NCBI GenBank assembly: GCA_023935145.1
Contig: CM043700.1
Location: 64,436,620 to 64,500,619 of the forward strand
DNA: 64,000 nucleotides
Direction of reading: 5' to 3'
Origin: Bretschneidera sinensis
Lineage: Eukaryota > Streptophyta > Magnoliopsida > Brassicales > Akaniaceae
Shown here: positions 44,921-56,660 of the stretch, piece by piece
Layout of the letters: every line of letters begins with the position of its first letter
Position numbering within the stretch: the first letter of the stretch is position 1
Notes under the pieces: generated by a model
What the model was told of the DNA's origin: nothing
The model's database searches: none
What the model saw: the letters and a program-made list of their open reading frames with translations, nothing else
Program-made: the position numbers and the translations under genes

Positions 44921-45928
44921 CTATCCTTGATTGTTCTGGTTGTTGCTCCACGAGAAATTTGGGTGGTTTCGCCATCCAGGGTTGTACGTGTTGGCATATG
45001 GGTTGTTCTTCGGTGGATAGTTGTTAGGTCCCACGTAGTTGGCTTGTTCCGGATCTGCAGATGAGTACAAAGGACACGTATCAGTGTTATGATCATATTG
45101 GGAACATATTGCACATACCTGGAGTGGGTTGGATGAGGCATTTTGAGTAGTCATGGCTTTTACCAATAAGTCTAGTTTCCTTTCCATTGCTGCCATTTGA
45201 GGGGAAGATCCTCCATTTACATTTACCTCATACATACCCTTACCCTTGGTCACATATCTACCTCGAGAGGAGAATTGTTGGGTGTGCTCACTGAGGGTTT
45301 CGAAGAGCTCCATTGCTTCTTCACTGCTTTTCTCCATCAGGACTCCTCCACAACTTGAATCAACAATACATTTGTTAGTATCATTTAAACCTTCATAAAA
45401 TGCTTGTACCAGTTCATCTTGAGGCAGGTTGTGGTGTGGGCATTTTAGTAGCAGCTCGTTGAAGTGTCCCCATGCTTCGAAGAAGAGGTCCCCATCCTTT
45501 TGTTGGAAGGACTGGATCTCCTTCCTCATTTGTCTCATCTTTTGGGCTGGAAAGAACTTCATCAGGAACTTGCTTGCTAACTCCTCCCAAGTGTGGATGG
45601 AAACTGCAGGCAAAGAATTATACCAAATTTTAGCATTATCTTTCAAGGAAAAAGGGAACAGAATTATCCTTATTCCTTCTTGGTCTAGGCTTTGTATGTG
45701 CTGGAACTTGCAGAGATCGAAAAATTCTCGGAGCTGTAGGTGTGGATCTTCATTAGGAGTTCCTCTAAAATGAGTCAAAGCATTCAAGATTTGCAGAGAT
45801 ATGTAATAATTTCCCGCCACCTCAGGTTGATATGCAATGCATGACGGTTGATCAATGTTCCGAGGGATAAAGGAGTGCTTCATCGGTACTCGTGCAGGTG
45901 GTTGCTGGTTCTCGAGCTGCTCCGCCAT
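44921..45928 (-). pseudogene. E5 Athila gag
   Basis: 335 codons from MAEQLENQQPPARVPMKHSF. The retrotransposon Gag core contains IILFPFSLKDNAKIWYNSLP and LASKFLMKFFPAQKMRQMRK, then CPHHNLPQDELVQAFYEGL. A zinc knuckle lies near 45100 (CAICSQYDHNTDTC) and NTYNPGWRNHPNFSW near the end. A TAG near 44921, probably from CAG, separates it from the next block, which continues in the same frame. It would form virus-like particles if the frame were whole. Confidence 0.85.
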
Positions 45929-46299
45929 TTATGTTTTGATTTCGACTTCTTCTTCGTTCTCCTCGAAGTTGTTCTTTAGCTTTTGTCGGATAGTCCACTC
46001 AAGCTCGGGATCAAGGGGAAAGAATGTTGGATGTCGGGATCGCAGTCCGTGCATAAATCAGGAAAACTGGTTTCAGTGCAGCAGTGCAACTCTGCTGCTC
46101 GGGTAACTCTCTGCCCTAAATGCGCTCGATCGCACAGGAGGTTGTGATCGATCGCACGTATCACAGAAAGTGTGAGTTAGGGTTTGATGTGCCTAAAACA
46201 GAAAACAATTTAATTAGGTTTGATGAAAAATAAAGATGGTAAACAAAAATAGCGTAATAATAATTAAATGGAAGTAATTCTAAAAAGAACTTTAGCGCA
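45929..46299 (-). other. E5 5' leader with CGATCGA words
   Basis: Between primer binding site and gag. It contains two to three words (AATGCGCTCGATCGCAC and GTGATCGATCGCAC) at 46118-46160, the same type as in the LTRs. Confidence 0.75.
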
Positions 46300-46317
46300 G
46301 TCCCCGGCAACGGCGCC
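46300..46317 (-). other. E5 primer binding site (tRNA-Asp)
   Basis: The minus strand reads TGGCGCCGTTGCCGGGGA, a perfect 18-base complement of the tRNA-Asp(GUC) 3' end including CCA, seven bases from the LTR. Confidence 0.9.
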
Positions 46318-46324
46318 AAAAACT

Positions 46325-47639
46325 TGTTAAGCTATTATCTACCTAAATAATTAAGCAAATAATTGCACTAGTTTTACTTGCAAGTGCACAAGGTCAACAG
46401 TGTAGTATAGTGTGCGAAAGCAAAGTCATCTCCACAGGGATTGGTAAAGTTCGGTTTTTAGAATTACTTTCTTTAAGTGAAAAGAAATAAAATAACTGTT
46501 GTGTGTGATTTGATAATAATAAAGACATAGGGCTTTGATATCCACCACTAGTCATACTTTCCCAATTGTATAAGGTATCAATGCACTAACCTTATCATGT
46601 ATACCTACTGGTTGCCAACCTAAGGGCATGGTATCTACTCCTTAAGCTATTGATTTCCCTAAGCAACGAGTTAGGCATGGTATCTACTTTAACTTTTTTC
46701 TTCCTTAAGGGATTCAGCATGGTATCTGCTTGAGTTGTTCCTTAAGAAAGCATAAGTACTATGGAAATCGACAACCACATGAGACCTAGGGCATGGTATC
46801 TACTCCCGGTTTCCCATGTTGATTAACCTGGGTATCCGGATAAGATATCCCTTGTTACTAATGTTAGACCCACGACTCAGCCATCCAAATTGATCTAACT
46901 AACAGGTCCATACCACATGCATACGCTGGCCATACACATACATATGAGGAACTTAAATACGCATAGGCATTAATCAAGTTAAGCAACATAATAAAGGCTA
47001 TTGGAAAAGATTTATAAATGCATAAATATATGAGAAAGCATAACTAGGGCTTCAATCGAGACCTATAAAAAAGTTAGTTACACATGCTGTCTAAAGTAAA
47101 CATCATATATAAACTAAGCATAAGGGAAGAATAAACTCGAGAGAAGAGGCATCAATTCTCTCCCAAAGCTTACAACTCCAAGTAAAAGCTAAGAGAAGTG
47201 TTCTCTAAGTTGTGGTGTCTGTTGTGTGTGCTTTACAGGTGTATTTATAGGTCTTTGAGAAGTCCTAAGAGGTGCAGGAAACCCTAAACTTCCTAAATCG
47301 ACAAAAACGCTTTATTTCCAAAACAAGGTTCTGCAGTTTACTGTTCACGCCCGTATATGTGCGCTCGATCGCAGTGCTGCGCTCGATCCCTTTTCTGTGC
47401 GCACGATCGCAATGTGCGCTCGATCGCATTGCATGGTGCGATCGATCGCAGTTTGTCTAGAGACTGCTCCAGGGATTCCATGCTTCTTCCTTTAAGTGCC
47501 AAAACTGCTTCTTTTTCTCCAAGACCCTATAAAAACATGTAAAACACACAAATGGAGTAAAAGAGATAAAATTAATGTAATTAAGGACCTAACAAATGTA
47601 AATAAGGGGGCTTAAATATGAATATTTAAGCACCTATCA
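46325..47639 (-). mobile_element. E5 5' LTR
   Basis: 1315 bp; plus strand TGTTAAGC to CCTATCA. tRNA-Asp-like block at 46401-46412; CGATCGA array at 47358-47452. Confidence 0.9.
47358..47452. repeat. CGATCGA-word array in E5 5' LTR
   Basis: Units GTGCGCTCGATCGCA, TGCGCTCGATC, GCACGATCGCAATG, GTGCGCTCGATCGCA and TGCGATCGATCGCA. It is one unit shorter than the partner LTR but keeps more CpG sites. Confidence 0.85.
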
Positions 47640-47644
47640 GAGAA

Positions 47645-48171
47645 TGCCATAGTGTCGAGCCTTACCTAATGTCAAAGCCTGTAAGCTAACTCGAAGAAAA
47701 TCAAGTCAACCTATGACAACTTGTAAGATAAAAATTTAGGGGTAAGCTATAGCTTAGTGAGATAAAGGAACTTCCCCTTGTAGATAAAACAACATTTATA
47801 GATACTCTGCACGTATCATACAATTACATAAGAATAGGGGATTGGGATATTTACATATATACTAGTAGAAGAATTATTTACTAAAACCACAGTTTACTTT
47901 ATCAACCAATCTTTGAGGTAATATTTTTTGAATCATAAAACATCTCATGAGATTCTTCAAATACCCAAATGAAAGCTGGTGATAACAAAACGTGAAAATA
48001 TGGGTCAACATACATCACACCCCTCACTGAGCCAAATATATCATACGTCCCTCACTGGGCTAATCTCAACACATCGCCCCTCATTGGGCCAATCTCAACA
48101 CATCGCCCTTCACTGGCCAATCATATCACATGTCATATATATTTATATAGTGCGCTACCCCGGGGTATTTA
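47645..48171 (-). mobile_element. E9 right arm, segment 2
   Basis: Inverted match to 31312-31890, with four ~30-bp units of the type CGCCCCTCAYTGGGCCAATC at 47998-48135. It is bounded by E5 on the left and E7 on the right (target ATTTA, 48167-48171). Confidence 0.7.
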
Positions 48172-48405
48172 TGTAATACCTATATTTGTAAAGTAAGGGA
48201 AAAGAAATATTTTAATAATATGGTATAAAGTTAATATATATATATATATATTACAATGTGAAAAGTCCATTTTAAATAAAGTAATTCTTTAAAAAAAAGG
48301 ATGTTTATGTCCCTGATAGAAAAAAAACAAAAACAAAATCGTCCAGAACGTCCCGGGAGCGGTAGAAGAATGAAGAAGAAAAAAATAATAAATAAAAAGT
48401 TTTTT

Positions 48406-48408
<3 letters not shown>

Positions 48409-48447
<39 letters not shown>

Positions 48448-48579
48448 GTAGGATACATGGCAGCAGGTGGCAACACCTGCTGCTAAGTGTAACTTGGTGT
48501 TGTGCATGCCTTCCACTAAGGCAATTTGTGAAAGATTTTGAGGGGGGAGACTGCAGACACTTTTTCTCCAATTTTTTTG

Positions 48580-48625
<46 letters not shown>

Positions 48626-48630
48626 TAAAG

Positions 48631-48680
<50 letters not shown>
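48409..48680. repeat. Microsatellite cluster in E7 5' LTR
   Basis: (TAA)n at 48409-48447, (CA)n at about 48589-48619 and (TA)n at about 48634-48680. Shorter versions occur in the 3' LTR, so these are part of the LTR and mutate fast. Confidence 0.9.
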
Positions 48681-48682
<2 letters not shown>

Positions 48683-49602
48683 CAATCGTAAAATTATATT
48701 TATACTTACCGTTTCGTTTAAGTTTTCCATCAATTTCTCTATTTCCTTAAACACTTGGGGACCTAAAGAAAGGTTGAAATAGCAAAATTTTGAATGGGCT
48801 TATTGCAGAATTTTATAGAGAGTCGCGAATAGCTATCAGAAAAGCATAAGGTAATAATGTAGTGCTTATTTTTAAATTTTTAGCATTCATGAAATTTTCC
48901 AGAATTCAAAGCGAGAATTTTCAAAGGGTGTGGTTTATGAAGAAATGAAGAAATAATTAGAAATTGAATACAAATATTATGTCAGGTATTGGTGGTCAAC
49001 AATCGGGGGAAATTTCAGAGAAAAACAGGAAAGGCAAGGAGGTGATCCATGGGTAGCTTTAAGTGCTACGTGGTGAGTTGGATTTACTTTAAGTAGTCTA
49101 AATAAAAATCAAATATCTAGTGATAATATTAAATTTTAATTATTAGCATATGCTTTCGTGGTAGATAAATATTTGGTTGATAGGTATAGTATAAATATTG
49201 GATACGTAGAAAATTATTATGTGAAAAGAAATATTATTAGAATAATGAGTTAATTTGATAGTAAAAGGGATAAATAAAATTCGGTACGAGTCTTGGTAAA
49301 TAAATTTATCGATATATGAGGAGAATAATTTAGTGAAATAATAAGCTGATTTAATAATAAAATATATAAGTAAAATTCTTGATGAGTTATGATTAATTAG
49401 TAGATGTGATATATATGAGGAGAGAAATTTTGAAGAATTTATTTCAATGATAAATTGAGAATGATCAGGGTAGTCAATTTAATTTTTTTTATGCATGTTA
49501 TTGTTATATTACTGTTCATAGGCATATTTCCCATCGTTACTCATATGCATATGCATTAAAAAAGAGAACCGAAAGAACCAAGAAAGGGCCGGTCTAATTG
49601 AA

Positions 49603-49700
49603 AAACCGTGACAACCGGTATATGCTGGAAATAAAAGAGGCACCGTGACAGCCGGTATATGCTGGAAATAAACTCCGTGACAGCCAGGGTAAGCTGTAAA
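49603..49700. repeat. ~33-bp tandem repeat in E7 5' LTR
   Basis: Three diverged copies of CCGTGACAGCCGGTATATGC plus TGGAAATAAA. The last copy marks the right breakpoint of the deletion in the 3' LTR. Confidence 0.8.
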
Positions 49701-50392
49701 GAAAATTACCGGGAGGGGGCCGGTATAAGATAATAAAAACATGTCGATATGTGGGAAGACGTTCCCATAATAATAATTCATGCATTGCATCTGTTTTTCA
49801 TATTAACATTTTATTCTGAAATGTTGTGGATATTGTGTAATTAATTGTAGATAAATGGGTTTCATAGAGAGAGATAGTTACAGTGAGAAAAAGACGAAGA
49901 AGAATGATGTGATAGTAATTATTTAAATGTTAGACTATATGTTATTATCCAGTTGTATAAGAGATAAATGTTTAAATATAAATGGGCTGATTATGCAGAT
50001 AGAATATTTTTAGTAAATTAAATTCACTGAGCTTGTGAAGCTCACCCCTTATTGTACAATGATTTTAGGTAGCAAACAGGACTAGTAGTCTGGTGGGTTG
50101 AAAGTTAGACAAAATCATTTCCTGTAAGCCATGTACGTGTCAATATCCTCAGACAAATGAGAAAATGGAAAACAAAAATTTTATTTGTAAATATTCATGC
50201 ATGTTAAGTTGTATATTATGTTTAAATTTTATCAGATTGATGTACCTCCCTTGTTGAGGGTTGAGGTTTTCAGTAAAAATTCTTTTTAGTTTTATTTTGC
50301 TTTATGGTTGCATATTTCTGTCGTGCTGGGATTTTCAAAATATGATGACATCGTCTCGAGGGTGGCCAACTCGGGATGGGTCGTTACAATTT

Positions 50393-50404
50393 TGGTATCA
50401 AAGC
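50393..50404 (+). other. E7 primer binding site (tRNA-iMet)
   Basis: TGGTATCAAAGC, one change from TGGTATCAGAGC, four bases after the LTR. Confidence 0.75.
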
Positions 50405-51241
50405 ATTAGGCTTTAAGATTCTGTAGATTGCATGAGAACTTAAAAAGTGGAAGATCTAAATAAACTATATTTTAATGCAGAGTCTGAGGATGACACGTGG
50501 TCGGGCTAGACCTAGAGGTAGAGTTTTGAATCAGAAGGGATGTGGTAGACTCCCAATAATTAGAAGAACTAAAGCAGAAGAGAAAGTTGAGTCTGTGATT
50601 CCCACGAGGGAACATGTAGATAGTGCAGCTAGCACTAGTAGAGCTGGGAAAGAATCTGAGGTTAGGAAGGATGAATTGAGAGAAGCTCTCTATCATGCTA
50701 TAGAGAGGATGAATGCAGCTAAAGAAATGGCTGATAATCTGTAGAAAAGGTTAGAGAAAGGGGTAGAAGAGAACTTGATGTGGTGAGGCAAGAGGTTCAC
50801 CAGGGGGAATGTGTCTTTATACAAGAGATGCAAGGGGATTGTTTTGTGAGATTTCTTAAGTTTAAACCTCAGTCGTATAGGGGATCCGTAAATCCTATGG
50901 AAGCTGAGCAGTGGATTAGATATGTGGAGAAATATTTTGAAGTCTTACCAGTGTTAAATAGATAGAAAGTTACTTTTGCTTCATTTATGCTGGAGGGTGA
51001 GGCTTCTCAATGGTGTCAGGATATTTTGCCTAAGGTAAGCACACGGGTAGAACAATCTTTAACTTAGAGTAAGTTTAAGTATGAGTTCTTTGCAAAGTAT
51101 TTCCCAGATACCTTTCGGGCACAACAAGAGAGAGATTTTATTCACCTAAGGCAGGGAAGTTTATCGGTGGTTGAATATGATGGTAGATTTATAGCCCTGT
51201 TGAGGTTTTTACCTGAATTAGTGAATATAGAGGAGAGAAAG

Positions 51242-51745
51242 TGATGCAGGAGGATCCGAGTCAGATGATGCAGAGTTGTCAGATAGCACGTTGTTGGCAC
51301 AAAGGTACCTAGAGTTGGCAGATCAGCACAAAACTAGCAGGTGGACTACCTAGAACGGGCCACAGGCTCAGATCAGGCTCTGGAGACCCGAGTCTGATTG
51401 GAAACGGGCCAACGAACAAAACTAATGACTTTGTCTTTAGCATAGTGGGATTTTAGCCAAAAAATGACGTTTAGGCCCTCAATTTGACAGTTTTCAGTTT
51501 TTAGGAAACTTTTTATTTTATTTGCAATTGCTTTAAATTCGGCCTTAATTTAATTTTTCTATTTTAGCTTTGACCTCATAAATAAGGTTTTAGGGTTTAG
51601 TAATCATTATTATTGGTATTTGCATAATTTTAAATTAGACATCAGAGTTGTTTCTTTGTGTTTTTAGGGTCTTTCTTGTGTTTCTTCCCTGTAAAATATA
51701 TGTCGAAACTAGCCTACAGAATAATCGCTATTCTGCCCGGTGTCA
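51242..51745 (+). mobile_element. E8 LTR 1
   Basis: 504 bp, TGATGCAGGAGG to CGGTGTCA, followed by the primer binding site at 51748-51759. Confidence 0.85.
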
Positions 51746-51796
51746 GTTGGTATCAGAGCTTCAGCATCTTTCTGGGGTGAGATTTCATCAGTTTCC

Positions 51797-54023
51797 ATGA
51801 CTGGTGGTCATGGTCGTGGCCGTCGCGGGCAGGTTCCGAACAAGGAAGCCCCACACCGTGATCGTAAAGTTCAGGATACGATGATTGAGGATTTACAAAG
51901 GTAAGTTGTAGAGTTAACCTAGTGTCTAGCGGCGCAGAATTTCGATGATCATGAGATAGAAGATCACAATTCTGATTCCAGTTTCGAAAACCCGTATCAC
52001 AATCCTGGTCGATTCGATGAGCACCGTGGTCGGGGGGATCGTTATGGAAACCTCAGATTCAGAGTGGATTTGCCCGAGTTTTCTAGTACATTATTGGTCG
52101 AAGGATTCGTCGATTGGTTGAATGAAGTAGAACGTATTTTCGAGTATAAGGAAGTCCCAGATCGTGTCAAAGTAAAACTGGTCGCCATCAAACTCAAAGG
52201 CAGAGCATCTGCGTGGTGGGAACAGTTGAGGCGCTCACGCGACTAACAATAAAAGGCTAAGATCACTGATTGGGAGAGGATGAAGAAAAAGATGAAGGGT
52301 CACTTCCTTCCTTTCGGCTACACTCAAACCCTGTTTCAGCGACTTCATTCGTTGAGGCAAGGCACGAGATCAATTGATGATTACACGGAGGAGTTCTATC
52401 AATTGATAGCCCGAAATGATTTATCTGAGATGGAAGAGCAGATGGTGGCAAGGTATTTAGAGGGATTATGATAGCCCCTGCAGGATGTCTTTAGCCTTCA
52501 CTCACTGTGGACCGTTTCTGAAGCATACCAACGTGCACTTGCGGTGGAAAAACAGCAGAACAGGAGGCCAATGAACCGAAGCAGCGATCAAAGTAGTCGG
52601 CCAGTTCGCCCTCAAGAATTTTTTCCTGCCCAGCAGCCACCCCAAAGTAACCCTTGCTCAAATATTAGATGTTTCAGATGTGGTGAATAGGGACATAAAT
52701 GGACTGAGTGCAAGAAGCCTGCTAGTGAGAAGGGCAAAAATCTCCTAATTGAGGACGACGTGGTAGATGAAACTAAGGAGATTGGAGAGCCTGTGTATGA
52801 AGATGATGAAGATGGAGATCTGTTGTATGGATATAGCCATGAGACCTTAGTTGTTCGTAAGAGTTTACTGACCCCCAAGGGCGATACAGGGGACGATTGG
52901 TTGAGGACCAATATTTTCCACACGACCTGCACAGTTGCAGATAAAGTCTGCAAGATGATCATTGATAATGGTAGTTGCGAGAACGTAGTATTTGAAGAGG
53001 TTTTCCAAAAATTGCAATTGAAGACAGATCGTCATCCTAAAGCCGCATAAATTGTCATGGTTGAATAAAGGCAGTGAGGTAAAAGTAGATAGGCGATGCC
53101 TAGTGTCTTTTTCGATTGGTAAGAAATATTTTGATAATACTTGGTGTGATGTTGTGTCTATGGATGCTTGTCATGTATTGTTAGGCAGACATTGGAAGTG
53201 TGATCGCAGTGTTATTCATGATGGGCGAAAAAATACATATTCCTTTAGCATCAAAGGGAAGAAGATTATGTTAGCACCTCGTCGGGAAGGAACCACTTTT
53301 ACCCCGGTAGCCAATAATATTAATCTGCTTTCTATGTCCAGGTTTTTAGCTGAGATTGAGCATGAAGACGTGGTTTATGTTCTGCTGCCTTGTAGGAATA
53401 GTGCAGCAGACATGAATCCAGATTTACCAGCAGAGGTGCAGCAGCTGCTGGCAGAATTTTCTGTCCTGATGCCAGAGGATCTTCCTCCTAGGTTGCCGCC
53501 TGATTTTGAAAAAGTGTTTGAGGTAAACTGTGATGCATCTGGGGTTGGTATTGGTGGTGTTCTGAGTTAGGAGGGGCACCCCATAGCTTTTTTCAGTGAT
53601 AAGCTATCAGGATCAAAGAAGAAGGTTCAGAGCGACAGTCATCGTCGTCAAGTACTTTTTGATGTTGGTGATTTTGTTTTGGCAGTATTAATTCGTGATC
53701 ATTTTCCTGTGGGAGAATATAATAAACTTAAGAAGTGGAAGATTAGACCCTGTGAGATCTTACAGAAGATCAACGATAACGCCTATAGACTACGCCTACC
53801 CAGTCATTTGAGGACTTCTGATGTATTTAATGTGAAACACCTGAGTCCTTATTTTGTGGATTCAGATGAAGGTGAAGCTATTGTGAACTTAAGGACGAGT
53901 TCTTTCCAACCCGAGGCGACTGATACAGAAGGATCCGAGTCAGATGATGCAGAGTTGTCAGATAGCACGTTGTTGGCACTGAGGTACCTAGAGTTGGCAG
54001 ATCAGAGCAAAACTGGCAGGTGA
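51797..54023 (+). pseudogene. E8 unit 1 internally deleted gag-pol
   Basis: Starts MTGGHGRGRRGQVPNKEAP at 51797. Gag core: FVDWLNEVERIFEYKEVPDR, LKGRASAWWEQL and [17 protein letters not shown]. Zinc knuckle CFRCGE-stop-GHKWTEC near 52670. Protease MIIDNGSCENVV (D-N-G). Then PEDLPPRLPP of early RT joins at about 53501 to RNase H VFEVNCDASGVGIGGVLS, which joins at about 53622 to integrase C-terminus WKIRPCEILQKINDNAYRLR and VFNVKHLSPYF. The frame ends 103 bp inside LTR 2. Most stops replace Gln codons. RT and integrase catalytic cores are absent. Confidence 0.85.
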
Positions 54024-54415
54024 ACTACCTAGAATGGGCCACAGGCTTAGATCGGGCTCTGGAGACCCTAGTCTAATTGAAAACAGGCCAACGAACAAAA
54101 CATCCTCAGCATAACGGGATTTTAGCCAAAAAATGGCGTTTAGGCCCTCAATTTGGTAGTTTTCAGGTTTTTAGGAAACTTTTTATTTTATTTGCAATTA
54201 CTTTAAATTCGGCCTTAATTTAATTTTCCTATTTTAGCTTTGACCTTTTAAATAAGGTTTTAGGGTTTAGTAATCATTAATATTGGTATTTGTATAATTT
54301 TAAAGTAGACATCAGAGTTGTTTCTCTGTGTTTTTAGGGTTTTTCTTGTGTTTCTTCCCTGTGAAATATCTGTCGAAACTAGCCTGCAGAATAATCGCTA
54401 TTCTGTCCAGCTTTA
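53921..54415 (+). mobile_element. E8 LTR 2 (shared middle LTR)
   Basis: 495 bp, TGATACAGAAGG to CCAGCTTTA. It serves at once as 3' LTR of unit 1 and 5' LTR of unit 2, and is followed by a perfect primer binding site at 54418-54429. Confidence 0.85.
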
Positions 54416-54466
54416 GTTGGTATCAGAGCTTCAGCATCTTTCTGGGGTGAGATTTCATCAGTTTCC

Positions 54467-56660
54467 ATGGCTGGTGGTCGTGGCCGTCGCGGGCAGATTC
54501 CAAACGAGGAAGCCCCACACCATGATCGTAATATTCAGGATACGATGATTGAGGATTTACAGAGGCAAGTCGCAGAGTTAACCCAACTTCTAGCGGTGCG
54601 GAATTTCGATGATCATGAGACGAAAGATCACGATTCTGATTCCAGTTTCAAAAACCCATATCACAATCCTACTCGATTCGAGGAGCACCATGGTCGGGAG
54701 GATCGTTATGGAAACCTCGGATTCAAAGTGGATATGCCCGAGTTTTCTGGTACATTGTAGGCTAAAGGATTCGTCGATTGGTTGAATGAAGTAGAGCATA
54801 TTTTCGAGTATAAGGAAGTCCCAGATCGTGTCAAAGTAAAACTGGTCGCCATCAAACTCAAAGGTAGAACATCTGTGTGGTAGGAGCAGTTGAGGTGCTC
54901 ACATGACCAGCAGGGCAAGGCCAAGATCACTGATTGGGAGAGGATGAAGAAGAAGATGAATGGTTACTTCCTTCCTTTCGGCTACACTCAAACCCTGTTT
55001 CAGCGACTTCATTCGTTGAGGCAAGGCACGAGATCAGTTGATGATTACACGGAGGAGTTCTATCAATTGATAACCCGGAATGATTTATCTGAGATGGAGG
55101 AGCAGATGGTGGCAAGATATTTGGGGGGATTACGATAGCCCCTGTAGGATGTCCTCAGCCTTCACTCACTGTGCACCGTTTCTGAAGCAATCCAATATGT
55201 ACTTGCGGTGGAAAAACAGCAGAACATGAGGCCAATGAACCAAAGCAGCGATCAAAGTAGTCGGCCAGTTCGCCCTCAAGAATTTTGTCCTGCCCAGCAG
55301 GCACCCTAAGGTAACCCTTGCTCAAATATTAGATGTTTCAGATGTGGTGAACAGGGACATAAATCGACTGAGTGCAAGAAGCCTGCTAGTGAGAAGGGCA
55401 AAAATCTCCTAATTGAGGACGATGTGGTGGAAAAAACTGAGGAGATTGGAGAGCCTGTGTATGACAATGATGAAGATGGAGATGTATTGTATGGAGATGA
55501 CCATGAGACCTTGGTTGTTCGTAAGAGTATACTGACCCCCAAGGGCGAAACAGGGGACGATTGGTTAAGGACCAATATTTTCCTCACGACCTGCACAGTT
55601 GCAGATAAAGTCTGCAAGATGATCATTGACAGTGGTAGTTGCGAGAACGTAGTATCTGAAGAGACTATTCAAAAATTGCAGTTGAAGACAGATCGTCATC
55701 CCAAGCGCATAAATTGTTGTGGTTGAATAAAGGCAGTGAGGTAACAGTAGATAGGCGATGCCTAGTGTCTTTTTCGATTGGTAAGAAATATTTTGATAAT
55801 GCTTGGTGTGATGTTGTATTTATAGATGCTTGTCATATATTTTTAGGTAGACCTTGGCAGGATGATCGTAGTGTTATTCATAATGTGCGGAAAAATACAT
55901 ATTCCCTTAGCATCAAAGGGAAGAAGATTGTGTTGGCACCTCGTTGGGAAGGAACCACTCTTACCCCGGTAGCCAATAATATTAATCTGCTTTCTATGTC
56001 CAGGTTTTTAGCTGAGATTGAGCGTGGAGACATGGTTTATGTTCTGCTGCCTTGTGGGAATAATATAGCAGACATGAATCCAGATTTACCAGTAGAGGTG
56101 CAGCAGCTGCTGGCAGAATTTTCTGTCATGATGCCAGAGGATCTTCCTTCTGGGTTGCCACCTGATTTTGAAAAAGTGTTTGAGGTAAACTGTAATGCCT
56201 CTAGGGTTGGTACTGGTTGTGTTCTGAGTCAGGAGGGGCACCCCATAGCTCTTTTCAGTGAGAAGCTATTAGGATCAAAGAAGAAGGTTCAGAGCGACAG
56301 TCATCGTTGTTAGGAACTTTTTGATGTTGGTGATTTTGTTTTGGCAGTATTAACTCGTGATCATTTTCCTGTGGGAGAATATAATAAACTTAAGGAGTGG
56401 AAGATTGGACCTTGTGAGATCTTGCAGAAGATCAATGATAACACCTACAGACTACGCCTACCCAGTCATCTGAGGCATTTTGATGTATTTAATATGAAAC
56501 ACCTGAGTCCTTGTTTTGTGGATTCCAATGAGGCTATTGTGAACTCAAGGACGAGTTCTTTCTAACCCAAGGCGACTAATGCAGGAGGATCCAAGTCAGA
56601 TGATGCAGAGTTGTCAGATAGCACGTTGTTGGCGCTGAGGTACCTAGAGTTGGCAGATTA
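54467..56660 (+). pseudogene. E8 unit 2 internally deleted gag-pol
   Basis: Starts MAGGRGRRGQIPNEEAPHHD at 54467. The layout is the same as unit 1, with an intact zinc knuckle (CFRCGEQGHKSTEC, near 55336) and protease core MIIDSGSCENVV (D-S-G, better preserved). The same two deletion joints lie near 56162 and 56284. Stops occur at about 54757, 54882, 55135 and others, and a frameshift between 55700 and 55725. The C-terminal tail runs into LTR 3. Confidence 0.85.

Larger units (their letters stand above)
34468..47639 (-). mobile_element. E5: Athila-lineage retrotransposon with extra 3' ORF
   Basis: LTRs at 34468-35802 and 46325-47639 with target duplication GAGAA (34463-34467 and 47640-47644). 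A perfect 18-nt tRNA-Asp primer binding site lies at 46300-46317. On the minus strand: gag, protease, RT, RNase H, integrase, a spacer with CGATCGA arrays (holding solo LTR E4), an extra ORF, a conserved hairpin block, a 3' non-coding region and the polypurine tract. Without E4 it is about 11.6 kb, usual for Athila. Lesions are few: about eight nonsense codons and one frameshift in pol. It is inserted in the E9 right arm. Confidence 0.9.
48172..50388 (+). mobile_element. E7 5' LTR
   Basis: 2217 bp, TGTAATACC to TCGTTACA. It holds TA, TAA and CA microsatellites (48235-48680). A ~33-bp unit containing CCGTGACAGCCGGTATATGC is repeated about three times at 49603-49700. It is longer than its partner because the partner lost about 770 bp (counterpart of about 48900-49670). 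Confidence 0.85.

Noticed and set aside
31312..48171. Inverted arms as terminal inverted repeats of a DNA transposon
   Set aside because: The arms read like LTRs (GTGACA end, internal LTR-type repeats), no transposase lies between them, and no target duplication at the outer ends is visible.
48589..48680. Z-DNA or cruciform-forming regulatory element
   Set aside because: Long CA and TA runs could adopt such structures, but these are ordinary LTR microsatellites and nothing nearby supports a specific function.
48305..48754. 149-codon minus-strand frame with long Leu and Ile-Tyr runs
   Set aside because: It is a translation of TAA, CA and TA microsatellites in the E7 LTR.
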